Positions 42,980-50,766 of a stretch of DNA of 64,000 nucleotides are shown here, one piece after another (within the stretch, counting starts at the first letter, position 1; every line of letters starts with the position of its first letter). The position numbers and the translations under genes were made by a program. Below the pieces are notes generated by a model. It did not search any database. It saw only the letters and a program-made list of their open reading frames with translations, and had not been told where the DNA came from. The DNA comes from Salinimicrobium sediminis (GTDB lineage Bacteria > Bacteroidota > Bacteroidia > Flavobacteriales > Flavobacteriaceae), in the NCBI RefSeq assembly GCF_900215295.1, contig NZ_OCMF01000001.1:124001-188000 (forward strand), given 5' to 3'.

Positions 42980-45166
42980 TTAACGGGTAAACAATAATTC
43001 CCTGTACTTGGTCAATGGCCAGATCTCATCATCGATCAACAGCTCCAGCTTATCGCAATGGTAACGGATCACTTCAAAGAAAGGCTTCACCTCGTTGCAA
43101 TAGGCAAAGGCTTTTTCTTCGGCCTCTTCCAGTTTATTTGCCTTTTTACGTGCCTCGATCATATCGGTAATTCCGGAATTGATCTTCTCAATATGCACAG
43201 AAATTTCTTTGGTGATTTCCAGCTGTTCCTTCGAGTGCATTTTAAAATCATCTCCAAAAATGTCTTTTAATCCACGTACGTTCTTGATCAAAATATTCTG
43301 GTAACGAATAGCCGTAGGGATCACGTGGTTACGGGCAATGTCACCAAGAATCCGACTTTCGATCTGTACTCTCATTATGTATTCTTCAAGCTGAATTTCG
43401 TAACGGGCTTTAATCTCCACATCGTTCATCACCCCCAGCTCCTTGTACATTTCAACAGTTTCCTTTTTTATAAGGGCTTTAAGGGCTTCAGGCGTGTTTC
43501 GGTTGTTGCTAAGACCACGTTTTGCGGCTTCTTTTTCCCATTCATCTGAATATCCATCTCCTTCAAAACGAATATTTTTTGAATCCTTGATGTATTCTCT
43601 AAGGACGTTAAAAATAGCGTCGTCTTTCTTCATTTTTTTGCCTTTGATAAGGCTATCTACCTCCTTTTTAAAATCCCGCAGTTGCTTGGCAACGATGGAA
43701 TTCAAAGCGGTCATAGGTTCGGCACAGTTTGCAGTCGATCCAACGGCGCGGAATTCAAATTTATTTCCGGTGAAAGCAAAGGAAGAGGTCCTGTTTCTGT
43801 CTGTATTGTCCAGCAGAATTTCAGGAATTTTCCCAACCACATTCAGTTTTAGTTCGGTTTTTTCCGCAGGAGAAAGTTTTCCGTCGGTCACCTTTTCCAG
43901 CTCGTCAAGAACTTCAGTTAACTGAGAACCGATAAAAGTGGAAATTATAGCAGGAGGCGCTTCGTTGGCACCAAGCCTAAAGTCGTTTGACGCACTTGCA
44001 ATAGTTGCTCTTAGCAGTTCCTCGTTATCGTGTACGGCTTTAATGGTATTGATGAAAAAGGTTAAAAACTGAAGGTTCTTCATAGGGGTACTACCCGGAC
44101 CTAAAAGGTTTACTCCGGTATCTGTACTTAAGGACCAGTTGTTATGTTTCCCGCTTCCGTTGATGCCTGCAAAAGGTTTCTCATGGAACAAGACCACGAA
44201 ATTATGACGCTCGGCCACCTTGTGCATAATATCCATAAGCAAAGAGTTATGATCTACAGCAAGGTTTGCCTCTTCAAAAATGGGTGCAAGCTCAAATTGA
44301 TTTGGTGCCACCTCATTGTGACGTGTTTTCACCGGGATTCCCAGGAGCATCGATTCTTTTTCAAGGTCTCTCATATAAGAAAGGACCCGTGAAGGAATTG
44401 AACCAAAGTAATGATCATCCAATTGCTGACCCTTAGCAGGCGAATGCCCTAACAGGGTTCTTCCCGCAAGCTGAAGATCGGGCCTGGAGGCCGCCAAAGC
44501 CGAGTCGATAAGGAAATATTCCTGTTCCCAACCGAGGGTCGCCTGTACTTTATTTACATTCTTGTCAAAGTATTTAGCCACATCTGTCGCAGCCTGATCT
44601 ACAGCATGCAGGGCTCTTAAGAGCGGTGTTTTAAAATCAAGTGCGTCCCCTGTATAGGAAACAAAAACGCTGGGAATACATAGGGTAGTCCCATAAATAA
44701 AAGCCGGAGATGTAGGATCCCAGGCCGTATAACCACGAGCTTCAAAAGTATTCCTTATCCCTCCGTGCGGAAAGCTGGAGGCGTCTGGTTCCTGCTGAAC
44801 TAATTGTCCGCCGCCGAACTTTTCGATTGCAAGTCCATCTCCGATGGTTTCAAAAAATGCATCATGCTTTTCGGCAGTAGTCCCTGTAAGAGGCTGAAAC
44901 CAATGAGTGTAATGTGTAACTCCTTTGGTGATCGCCCATTCTTTCATTCCGGTGGAAATATGATCGGCTATAGAGCGGTCGATCTTTTTTCCGGTGGCAT
45001 TAGCTTCCATGACACTTTGAAAGGCCTCTTTAGTTAGAAACTGTCGCATTACGCTTTCGGTAAAAACATTTCTTCCGAAGAGTTCCGAGCGCCGCTCTTT
45101 TTCTTCAATGGGGATAGGTTTCCTGTTGAGGGTTTCCTTGAGTGCCTGAAATCTTAAAGTTGCCAT
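42980..45166 (-). CDS. glnN: Type III glutamine synthetase
   Basis: This 728-residue GSIII makes glutamine from glutamate, ammonia and ATP as a dodecamer. Signatures are the N-terminal FGRNVFTESVM, WFQPLTGTTAEKHDAFFE, SSFPHGGIRNTFEARGYTAWDP, WEQEYFLID, PVKTRHNEVAPNQFELAPIFEE and HNNWSLSTDTG. GSIII is the main glutamine synthetase in many Bacteroidota. It is monocistronic with a terminator. Its upstream region has a -7 box, a palindrome and a pair of helically phased direct repeats, pointing to transcriptional control by nitrogen. Confidence 0.97.
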   Translation of the reverse strand: MATLRFQALKETLNRKPIPIEEKERRSELFGRNVFTESVMRQFLTKEAFQSVMEANATGKKIDRSIADHISTGMKEWAITKGVTHYTHWFQPLTGTTAEKHDAFFETIGDGLAIEKFGGGQLVQQEPDASSFPHGGIRNTFEARGYTAWDPTSPAFIYGTTLCIPSVFVSYTGDALDFKTPLLRALHAVDQAATDVAKYFDKNVNKVQATLGWEQEYFLIDSALAASRPDLQLAGRTLLGHSPAKGQQLDDHYFGSIPSRVLSYMRDLEKESMLLGIPVKTRHNEVAPNQFELAPIFEEANLAVDHNSLLMDIMHKVAERHNFVVLFHEKPFAGINGSGKHNNWSLSTDTGVNLLGPGSTPMKNLQFLTFFINTIKAVHDNEELLRATIASASNDFRLGANEAPPAIISTFIGSQLTEVLDELEKVTDGKLSPAEKTELKLNVVGKIPEILLDNTDRNRTSSFAFTGNKFEFRAVGSTANCAEPMTALNSIVAKQLRDFKKEVDSLIKGKKMKKDDAIFNVLREYIKDSKNIRFEGDGYSDEWEKEAAKRGLSNNRNTPEALKALIKKETVEMYKELGVMNDVEIKARYEIQLEEYIMRVQIESRILGDIARNHVIPTAIRYQNILIKNVRGLKDIFGDDFKMHSKEQLEITKEISVHIEKINSGITDMIEARKKANKLEEAEEKAFAYCNEVKPFFEVIRYHCDKLELLIDDEIWPLTKYRELLFTR

Positions 45167-45193
45167 GAGAATTTTTTAATGGTTTAACGGCAA

Positions 45194-45201
45194 CAAATAT
45201 A
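45194..45201 (-). promoter_or_regulatory. -7 box (TATATTTG) for glnN
   Basis: Exact TAnnTTTG on the minus strand, 27 nt before the glnN ATG. Confidence 0.6.
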
Positions 45202-45215
45202 TTTGTTTTTTTAAT

Positions 45216-45278
45216 ACACCCCCTAAAATTTTAGGGTAGGTTTATTAAAAATTATATTTTAATTATGAACACCCCCTA
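45216..45278 (-). promoter_or_regulatory. Candidate operators at the glnN promoter
   Basis: A 16-bp perfect palindrome CCCTAAAATTTTAGGG (45221-45236) lies where the -33 element should be. The 10-mer TAGGGGGTGT (minus strand) occurs at 45225-45216 and again at 45278-45269, 53 bp apart, that is five helical turns. The layout suggests a repressor or activator that loops or binds cooperatively. Confidence 0.55.
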
Positions 45279-45282
45279 TTTT

Positions 45283-46230
45283 TTAGCCCAATAGCGCCTG
45301 GCTCACAAAAAAAGCATAAGCTCCAACCAAAAGAAAACCTTTTAACCTTCCCAGAGAATATTTTGTTGGCAGGTAGGCCAGCGGGATAAGTACAAAGGCA
45401 ATTCCCACCATCCAAAAAATATCATTGGTAAGGATCTCATTAGACTTTACAGCCACCGGTTGAATAATAGCTGTGATCCCCAAAACAGATGCGATATTAA
45501 AAATATTGGATCCTATTAAGTTTCCAAGAGAAAGAGCTTTTTCTTTTTTCACCGCTGCAATGACCGAAGCAGCCAATTCAGGAATACTTGTTCCTACTGC
45601 AATCATGGTAACTGATATTACCCTTTCACTTATTCCAAATGCCGAAGCTAAATCCACAGCGCCATCCACAAGCAGTTCAGACCCAAAGTACAAGGCCAGT
45701 CCTCCTATGACAAGCCAGAGGATCGTTTTAAAAGAGGAGGCTACTTTAAGGTTGGGATCGATCTCTTCTGCCAGTTCCTCGGGTTTATTGCGCGCACGTC
45801 GAATGAGGAACACCAGGTAAATCAAGATCGCCAACAGCAAAAGGATCCCCTCCATAGTGGAGAGCACATGTTCTGAAGAAAGGAAAAAGTAGAGCGCAAT
45901 CGAAAAAAGCATCATTATAGGCCAGTTGAACCTTATAAAGTCCCTATCAATTAGTAAAGGAGAGATCATTGCTGTAATACCCAACACCAGACCTATATTG
46001 GCGATATTGGAACCTATTACATTGCCCAGAGACATATCTGAATATCCATTAAGAGCTGCCTGCAGGCTCACCAGTAATTCTGGTGCCGAGGTGGCGAAGG
46101 AGACCACGGTTAGACCTATCACCATTCGGGAAAGGTCCAGTTTTAAGGAAATTGCAACAGAAGACCTTACCAGAAATTCACCTCCCACGACCAATAAAAC
46201 AAAACCAATAATAATAAAGATAACGCTCAT
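45283..46230 (-). CDS. Calcium/sodium antiporter (CaCA family, YrbG-like)
   Basis: This 315-residue protein has ten hydrophobic segments in two inverted halves. Both alpha repeats are clear: VSFATSAPELLVSLQAA and GNVIGSNIANIGLVLG in the first half, AVGTSIPELAASVIAAV and GNLIGSNIFNIASVLG in the second. These carry the ion-binding Glu residues. It exchanges Na+ for Ca2+ (or K+-dependent variants) across the inner membrane. Its stop is close to the second TAGGGGGTGT repeat of the glnN promoter; it is transcribed towards glnN. Confidence 0.94.
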   Translation of the reverse strand: MSVIFIIIGFVLLVVGGEFLVRSSVAISLKLDLSRMVIGLTVVSFATSAPELLVSLQAALNGYSDMSLGNVIGSNIANIGLVLGITAMISPLLIDRDFIRFNWPIMMLFSIALYFFLSSEHVLSTMEGILLLLAILIYLVFLIRRARNKPEELAEEIDPNLKVASSFKTILWLVIGGLALYFGSELLVDGAVDLASAFGISERVISVTMIAVGTSIPELAASVIAAVKKEKALSLGNLIGSNIFNIASVLGITAIIQPVAVKSNEILTNDIFWMVGIAFVLIPLAYLPTKYSLGRLKGFLLVGAYAFFVSQALLG

Positions 46231-46326
46231 TAAATTTTTTTCGCGAAGATAGGAGATTCTTGTTTAATGCCGGAAATGACCATTGGCAGTGGCAGTAATA
46301 ATCCCTGAAGAAGTAAAATGTAAAAA

Positions 46327-46371
46327 ATAACTATAAAAATAGTTATTAAACGAATTTTATAGTTATGTTTG
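46327..46371 (+). promoter_or_regulatory. Promoter and BlaI-type operator of the blaI-M56 pair
   Basis: A 20-bp dyad ATAACTAT-AAAA-ATAGTTAT (46327-46346) and a further half-site ATAGTTAT (46359-46366) that overlaps the -7 box TATGTTTG (46364-46371). This is the placement expected of an autoregulatory BlaI/MecI operator. Confidence 0.6.
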
Positions 46372-46402
46372 TTTTCAGAAAATATTTAATTCCAAATCAT
46401 CC

Positions 46403-46762
46403 ATGGAAAAACTCACCAATAAAGAAGAAGAGATCATGAGGATCCTGTGGGACCTGAAAAAGGCTTTTGTAAAAGAAGTAATTGCAGAGATTCCCGACGA
46501 GAGCCTGCATTACAATACGGTATCAACCATCATTCGAAATCTGGAGGATAAAGGGTACGTGGGTCACAAAGCCTATGGAAAAACGCATCAGTACTTTCCT
46601 GTGGTGTCAAAAGAAGATTACAGAAAGCAGTTCATGAAAATGGCCACCAATAGATTTTTTGACAACTCCTATAAAAATGTCGTCTCCTTTTTTGCCAGGG
46701 AAGAAAAAATCAGCGCAGAAGAATTACGGGAGATCCTGGAACTCATAGAAAAGAAGAAGTAA
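46403..46762 (+). CDS. BlaI/MecI/CopY-family transcriptional repressor
   Basis: This 119-residue winged-helix protein has the family opening LTNKEEEIMRILWDLKKAFVKEVI, the recognition helix YNTVSTIIRNLEDKGYV and the C-terminal dimer helix. BlaI repressors dissociate or are cleaved when the partner M56 sensor is activated. The stop overlaps the start of the M56 gene (TAATG), which confirms the pairing. The operator dyad upstream supports autoregulation. Confidence 0.93.
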   Translation: MEKLTNKEEEIMRILWDLKKAFVKEVIAEIPDESLHYNTVSTIIRNLEDKGYVGHKAYGKTHQYFPVVSKEDYRKQFMKMATNRFFDNSYKNVVSFFAREEKISAEELREILELIEKKK

Positions 46763-48255
46763 TGCAGGAACTGATCATTTATCTTTTGAAAAGCTCTGGG
46801 TTGATTAGCCTGTTTTATGTCGGCTATTACCTGCTGTTGAGGAACGACACCAGTTTTTGGGCCAACCGTTTCTATTTGCTTGCCGGCATTATCACTTCCC
46901 TGCTCCTGCCTTCCCTTCAAATCACGAGAAATATTGTAGCAGAAAAATCAGCCACGCAGCTATCCGAAAGTTTTTCCGGCCAGTTCCCTGATTTGCCGGT
47001 GGTGCAATCCGGTGCCGTGGATTGGTGGCAAGTCGCAGGAATCTTTTATTTAATTGGTCTCACATTCTTTCTGCTGAAGTTCTTTTTGGAACTCGTTTCC
47101 CTTCTGAAGCTGATCTACACCAACAAATCGGTACGAACTAAAAATTACACTCTAATTCAGAAACCGGGAATTTTCCAACCTTTTTCCTTTTTTAGATACA
47201 TAGTCTTAGATCCCGCCCAACACAGCCCGGGAGAACTGGATATTATTCTGAAGCACGAGCAGGCACATGTGCGTCAATGGCATTCCCTGGATCAACTTTT
47301 TAGCAGCTTATGTATGTATGTTCTTTGGTTCAACCCCTTGTGTCGGCTGTACAGCAAAAGCATGGTTCAGAATCTGGAATACCTGGCCGACCAGGAAGTG
47401 ATCCACGCACAGGTGTCAAAAAAGGAATATCAGCAAGCACTTCTAAAAATTTGTACTGCCGGGTTTCAACTGGCGCTCACCAATCATTTCTACCAATCCT
47501 TAATTAAAAAACGTATTATGATGTTAAACAAAAACACTCCTCAAAAATTGAATATCTGGAAACTAAGCCTTGTGCTGCCCTTTCTTGCCGTATTTATCTT
47601 CTTTTTTAATGTTAAGACTGTTGCTCAGGAATTAGAGAAGAAAACAGAAACCTCTGTTGATACAAAAACTAATCCTGACCAAAAATTTTTTAAACATGAT
47701 CCTGAATTTAAATCTGATGATATTCCTGCAATGCACCTGGAAAATAAAGATGTAAAAATTCACAGCTTTCAGGAAGTAACCCCTTTAATGGTAGTAGACG
47801 GGAAAAAAATGGAACCGAATTTTGATGCCGGTTCTATTGCAACTTCTTCTATAGATAATATAAAGGTCCTTAAGGACGAGACCGCAGTTGAGAAATATGG
47901 AGAAGCCGGGAAACACGGGGTGATAGAAATTTACCTGAAGTCCAATGAAGCCGGCAACGAGGAAAAATCATCTTCTGAAGCAAAGGCAAATCCCACGACT
48001 TTAGAAGTTACCAAAGTAAGATTTGAAGAGTCGACAGGGCTATCTGTAAGAGATGTGGGCAATGCAGATCCTGATGCGTCCAAACCTTTATATGTCATCG
48101 ACGGAAAAATCGCCGACAAAGATTTCGAACCCAAGGCTATCGCCCCTGAAAATATTAAATCTGTTACCGTACTTAAGGGGAATGAGGCTATTGAGAAGTA
48201 TGGGGAGAAAGCTAAAGCGGGAGCAATAGAAATAACTCTAAAAAAACATAATTAG
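46762..48255 (+). CDS. M56-family (BlaR1-like) membrane metallopeptidase with two C-terminal plug-like repeats
   Basis: This 497-residue protein has four membrane helices around an M56 zinc domain, with HEQAH (HExxH) in ILKHEQAHVRQWHSLDQL. A fourth helix near 265-285 is followed by two related periplasmic repeats (about 330-395 and 430-497), each with DGK...I...I..I.VLK...A.EKYGE..K.G.IEI.LK. These resemble TonB-receptor plug-like domains fused to M56 proteins in Bacteroidota. No penicillin-binding sensor domain is present, so the signal is not a beta-lactam. It likely senses an envelope cue and releases the BlaI repressor. Confidence 0.9.
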   Translation: MQELIIYLLKSSGLISLFYVGYYLLLRNDTSFWANRFYLLAGIITSLLLPSLQITRNIVAEKSATQLSESFSGQFPDLPVVQSGAVDWWQVAGIFYLIGLTFFLLKFFLELVSLLKLIYTNKSVRTKNYTLIQKPGIFQPFSFFRYIVLDPAQHSPGELDIILKHEQAHVRQWHSLDQLFSSLCMYVLWFNPLCRLYSKSMVQNLEYLADQEVIHAQVSKKEYQQALLKICTAGFQLALTNHFYQSLIKKRIMMLNKNTPQKLNIWKLSLVLPFLAVFIFFFNVKTVAQELEKKTETSVDTKTNPDQKFFKHDPEFKSDDIPAMHLENKDVKIHSFQEVTPLMVVDGKKMEPNFDAGSIATSSIDNIKVLKDETAVEKYGEAGKHGVIEIYLKSNEAGNEEKSSSEAKANPTTLEVTKVRFEESTGLSVRDVGNADPDASKPLYVIDGKIADKDFEPKAIAPENIKSVTVLKGNEAIEKYGEKAKAGAIEITLKKHN

Positions 48256-48310
48256 CCAGATTAAGAAAGTCTGCACTACCAGCAAAATGCACTTCCTTAG
48301 ATTGGATCAA

Positions 48311-48350
48311 CTCTGACCGCGGACTAAAGCCCCGGCCAGAGTTTTTTATT
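48311..48350 (+). terminator. Rho-independent terminator of the BlaI-M56 operon
   Basis: Imperfect 12-bp stem CTCTGACCGCGG/CCCCGGCCAGAG (48311-48322, 48330-48341; two mismatches) followed by TTTTTTATTT. Confidence 0.65.
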
Positions 48351-48353
48351 TCT

Positions 48354-48361
48354 TACCTTTA
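48354..48361 (+). promoter_or_regulatory. Near-consensus -7 box (TACCTTTA) for the 49-residue gene
   Basis: One mismatch to TAnnTTTG, 20 nt before ATG 48382. Confidence 0.4.
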
Positions 48362-48381
48362 TTAGAAATCAACCAACCCTT

Positions 48382-48531
48382 ATGAAAAAGAAATTTTTCA
48401 GACAGCTTTCAAAACTCAACAAAAAACTCTTACCCAGTTACAGTAAACAACAGCTGGATCTTGCCAAAGCCACAAAACTTCAGAAGGCAATTATAGGATG
48501 GAAACTGTGGGTGACGAAGAATGCTTTATAG
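48382..48531 (+). CDS. Small conserved basic protein of 49 residues
   Basis: This short gene encodes a lysine-rich, helical protein starting MKKKFFRQLSKLNKKLLPSY and ending LQKAIIGWKLWVTKNAL. I recall similar 48-50-residue proteins in flavobacteria, some mis-annotated as SsrA-binding proteins, with the conserved KATKLQ-AIIGW core. No function is established. It has a near-consensus promoter. Its TAG stop is the first unit of a heptamer array. Confidence 0.75.
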   Translation: MKKKFFRQLSKLNKKLLPSYSKQQLDLAKATKLQKAIIGWKLWVTKNAL

Positions 48532-48620
48532 TATTGAGTATTGAGTAGTGAGTAGTGAGTAGTGAGAAAGTTATGAGTTATCAGTTGTCAGTTATCAGTT
48601 GTCAGTTATGAGTTGTGAGT
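48529..48620 (+). repeat. Two heptanucleotide arrays after a stop codon
   Basis: From the TAG stop at 48529 the units TAGTATT, GAGTATT and three GAGTAGT follow in register (to 48563). After a 7-nt break, seven units of the form T(A/G)T(C/G)AGT run 48572-48620. The rest of the spacer to 49016 has only a GCCGC hairpin and the CCGAAAAGTTTTCGG palindrome (48938-48952). Confidence 0.9.
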
Positions 48621-49016
48621 TCAGATACCGGTTTTGAATTTTTAAATTTTGCCGTGAAACACGCTGTTGCCTAAGAAAGTCACGCTGAACCTGACTGCAG
48701 GGAGGAAGGTCTTATGTTTTTTTCTGCTGCAATTTTCCCTCATACTCCACATCCTCCTTCCAGGAGCAGTTAAGTTTATAAAGGAGGAGAAGAAGATTGA
48801 AATAATCCTGAATTTTAAATCCTAATCATAAGTAAGCCGCTGCGCGGCTCCCGTTAAACCTCCGTTAAAGTAGGAATTGCAATACGAAAGCTTTTGTACA
48901 TTTATTAGATAATCGGCAGTAAAGGCTTTGGAAACCCGAAAAGTTTTCGGTTTTACTGTGAAAGCACAACCAAAAAATTTAACCAGCAGCCTAAAATGCT
49001 GCACAAACTAACAATT

Positions 49017-49172
49017 ATGAGAGATTTAGTATGGCTTATTATCGTTTTACTGATCATTGGATGGTTGATTGGCTATTTTGCCTTTCCTGACCTTGGAAGC
49101 ATCATTCACATCCTGATCGTGATCGCAGTAATTTTGATCATTTACAAACTTTTGACAGGAAGAAGCCTGTAA
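49017..49172 (+). CDS. lmo0937-family small membrane protein
   Basis: This 51-residue protein has two hydrophobic helices (MRDLVWLIIVLLIIGWLIGY and HILIVIAVILIIYKLL) with a short loop containing FAFPDLGS. It matches the lmo0937/DUF5670 pattern, small stress-related membrane proteins found across bacteria. No role is known. The ATG is at 49017 and no strong promoter was seen; the upstream 130 nt are AT-rich. Confidence 0.8.
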   Translation: MRDLVWLIIVLLIIGWLIGYFAFPDLGSIIHILIVIAVILIIYKLLTGRSL

Positions 49173-49201
49173 AGGGAAACTTGCAGGCCATTGAATAGAG
49201 G

Positions 49202-49304
49202 GCCGCTCCATTAAATACCAACAAGAATTTTTCTAGATCTACCAGATTTTGGAATGGTTTAATAATTTTTTCTTGTTTGTGTTTGGGGCGGCTTTTCAAT
49301 TTAA
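49202..49304. repeat. Imperfect large inverted repeat after the lmo0937 gene
   Basis: A GCCGCTCC...CAACAAGAATTTTT segment (49202-49236) pairs imperfectly with a complementary segment (49268-49304) containing TTTTTTCTTGTTTG and GGGGCGGC. It may be a transcription terminator or a relic element. Confidence 0.45.
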
Positions 49305-49305
49305 T

Positions 49306-49489
49306 GAAGTTAGAAAGACGAAGTTAGAAGTACGAAGTGGGGGGATTAGGGATTAGGGATTAGGGATTAGGGATTAGGGATTAGGGATTAGGGATTAGGG
49401 ATTAGGGATTAGGGATTAGGGAAAATAAAAAACCTAACCAATCCCAATTAACCACTCCCCAATTAACCAATCACCAGTTAACCAATTAT
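49306..49489. repeat. Three adjacent short tandem arrays before the four-helix gene
   Basis: First array: five GAAGTTA-like units (49306-49340). Second: 11.6 copies of GGGATTA (49342-49422), almost perfect. Third: about 3.7 units of a 15-nt repeat of the form AACCAATCCCAATT (49436-49489). Together they fill the upstream spacer up to 10 nt before ATG 49500. Confidence 0.95.
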
Positions 49490-49499
49490 TTAAAAACAA

Positions 49500-49868
49500 A
49501 TGGCTGAGAATTTTGAAAAGCTACAATGTTGGCAGGTATGTAATGAACTAAAAATTTACATCAGAACCATAATACTTCCTTCTTTGCCAAAAACGGAACG
49601 ATTCGAATTGTATACCCAATTATTGCGAGCTTCAAGATCAGCTACAGCAAATATTGCTGAAGGTTGGGGAAGATATCATTATAAAGAAAACATCAAATTT
49701 CTTCTGAATGCCCGCGGCTCAGTAGCAGAGGTATTGGATCACAGCCTGGAAGCAAAAGGTTGGAATTACATCTCAGATAAAAACCTGCAAAACATCCGCC
49801 TCCAAACTGAATCCTGTATAAAACTGATTAATGGATATATTAAGTACCTTAGAAATCAAGGAGAGTAG
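49500..49868 (+). CDS. Four-helix bundle (S23-like) protein
   Basis: This 122-residue helical protein carries the family motif: FEKLQCWQVCNELKIYI at the start, LPKTERFELYTQLLRASRSATANIAEGWGR (AEG core) and LNARGSVAEVLDHSLEA. TIGR02436/S23-like proteins were first seen inside 23S rRNA intervening sequences and elsewhere near diversity-generating elements, often in multiple copies; the fold is a pentameric four-helix bundle thought to bind nucleic acid. No rRNA is nearby. The gene is enclosed by tandem arrays, and its TAG stop is the first unit of one. Confidence 0.9.
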   Translation: MAENFEKLQCWQVCNELKIYIRTIILPSLPKTERFELYTQLLRASRSATANIAEGWGRYHYKENIKFLLNARGSVAEVLDHSLEAKGWNYISDKNLQNIRLQTESCIKLINGYIKYLRNQGE

Positions 49869-49910
49869 GGATTGGAGAATAGGAATTATGAATTAGAAAT
49901 CAGGAATAGA
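49866..49910 (+). repeat. Heptanucleotide array starting at the four-helix gene stop
   Basis: Six in-register units TAGGGAT, TGGAGAA, TAGGAAT, TATGAAT, TAGAAAT, CAGGAAT beginning at the TAG stop. Confidence 0.85.
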
Positions 49911-49935
49911 AAAATGAATTTATCTGTCTCCATTT

Positions 49936-49980
49936 AACTCAACACCAATCAACTAATCACCAATTCACCAATTAACTAAT
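49936..49980. repeat. 15-nt tandem repeat upstream of the SDR gene
   Basis: Three units of the form AACTAATCACCAATT (49936-49950, 49951-49965, 49966-49980), similar to the 15-nt unit at 49436-49489, ending 13 nt before the SDR ATG. Confidence 0.7.
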
Positions 49981-49993
49981 AACAAATCAAAAA

Positions 49994-50749
49994 ATGTGGA
50001 ACTTAAAAGGACAAACAGCAATTATCACCGGCGGCTCTAAAGGAATCGGGCGCGCGACGGTTTCAGAATTTCTAAAACTCGGAGCCGACGTGCTTTACAC
50101 CGGCCGGAATGCAGATGACATTTTAAGAGTAGAAGATGAATTTACGGCAGCCGGGCACTCTGTAAAAGGAATAGTAGCCGATGTTACCGTTGCTGAAGAC
50201 AGACACAAGATCGCCAATTGGGCAGAAAACAATTGGAAAGCAGTGACTATCCTGGTAAATAACGCCGGAATCAACATCCGGAAAAAAGCCATGGACTTTT
50301 CTGAACAGGAATACCGGCAAGTGGTTGAGACTAATCTCATGTCACCCTTTCTCCTTGCAAGAGAATTGTATCCTTACCTAAAGAAATCGGGCAACGGAAA
50401 GATCATTAATGTCGCATCCTCCGCCGCCACGCAGGACGTAGGCACAGGAACACCTTATGCCATGGCCAAAGCCGGCCTACTGCAGCAAACGAGAAGTCTG
50501 GCGGTAGAATGGGCCCGGGATAACATTCGTGTAAATGCCGTCTCTCCCTGGTACACCCGCACTCCGCTCACCGAAAACATTTTGGAGGGGGAGCGCAAGG
50601 AAATGATCCTCCGCCGCACTCCGCTCAACCGCATCGCCGAACCTGAGGAAATAGCTTCGGTAATTGCATTTTTAGCTATGGACAACTCCTCTTTCATCAC
50701 CGGACAAACCATAGTGGCAGATGGAGGGATGAGCGTGAAAGCGCTTTAG
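49994..50749 (+). CDS. SDR-family oxidoreductase (tropinone reductase-like)
   Basis: This 251-residue classical SDR has TGGSKGIGR (12-20), NNAGINIRK, the catalytic Ser in NVASSAATQ and Y-A-M-A-K, and the C-terminal NAVSPWYTRTPLTENIL and ITGQTIVADGGMSVKAL. The sequence is closest to tropinone reductase-like NADPH-dependent ketoreductases. The substrate is unknown; the enzyme reduces a small carbonyl compound. It is in an isolated gene island between repeat arrays. Promoter not seen; the upstream spacer is an array. Confidence 0.9.
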   Translation: MWNLKGQTAIITGGSKGIGRATVSEFLKLGADVLYTGRNADDILRVEDEFTAAGHSVKGIVADVTVAEDRHKIANWAENNWKAVTILVNNAGINIRKKAMDFSEQEYRQVVETNLMSPFLLARELYPYLKKSGNGKIINVASSAATQDVGTGTPYAMAKAGLLQQTRSLAVEWARDNIRVNAVSPWYTRTPLTENILEGERKEMILRRTPLNRIAEPEEIASVIAFLAMDNSSFITGQTIVADGGMSVKAL

Positions 50750-50766
50750 GGCCTGCGGCCGTTTCG

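Noticed and set aside
49342-49422. Telomere or replicon end
   Set aside because: The GGGATTA array lies between normal genes with sequence continuing on both sides; there is no sign of a linear end.
48529-49489. CRISPR-like array
   Set aside because: Units are 7, 8 or 15 nt, directly adjacent, with no spacers of regular length and no cas genes in the window.
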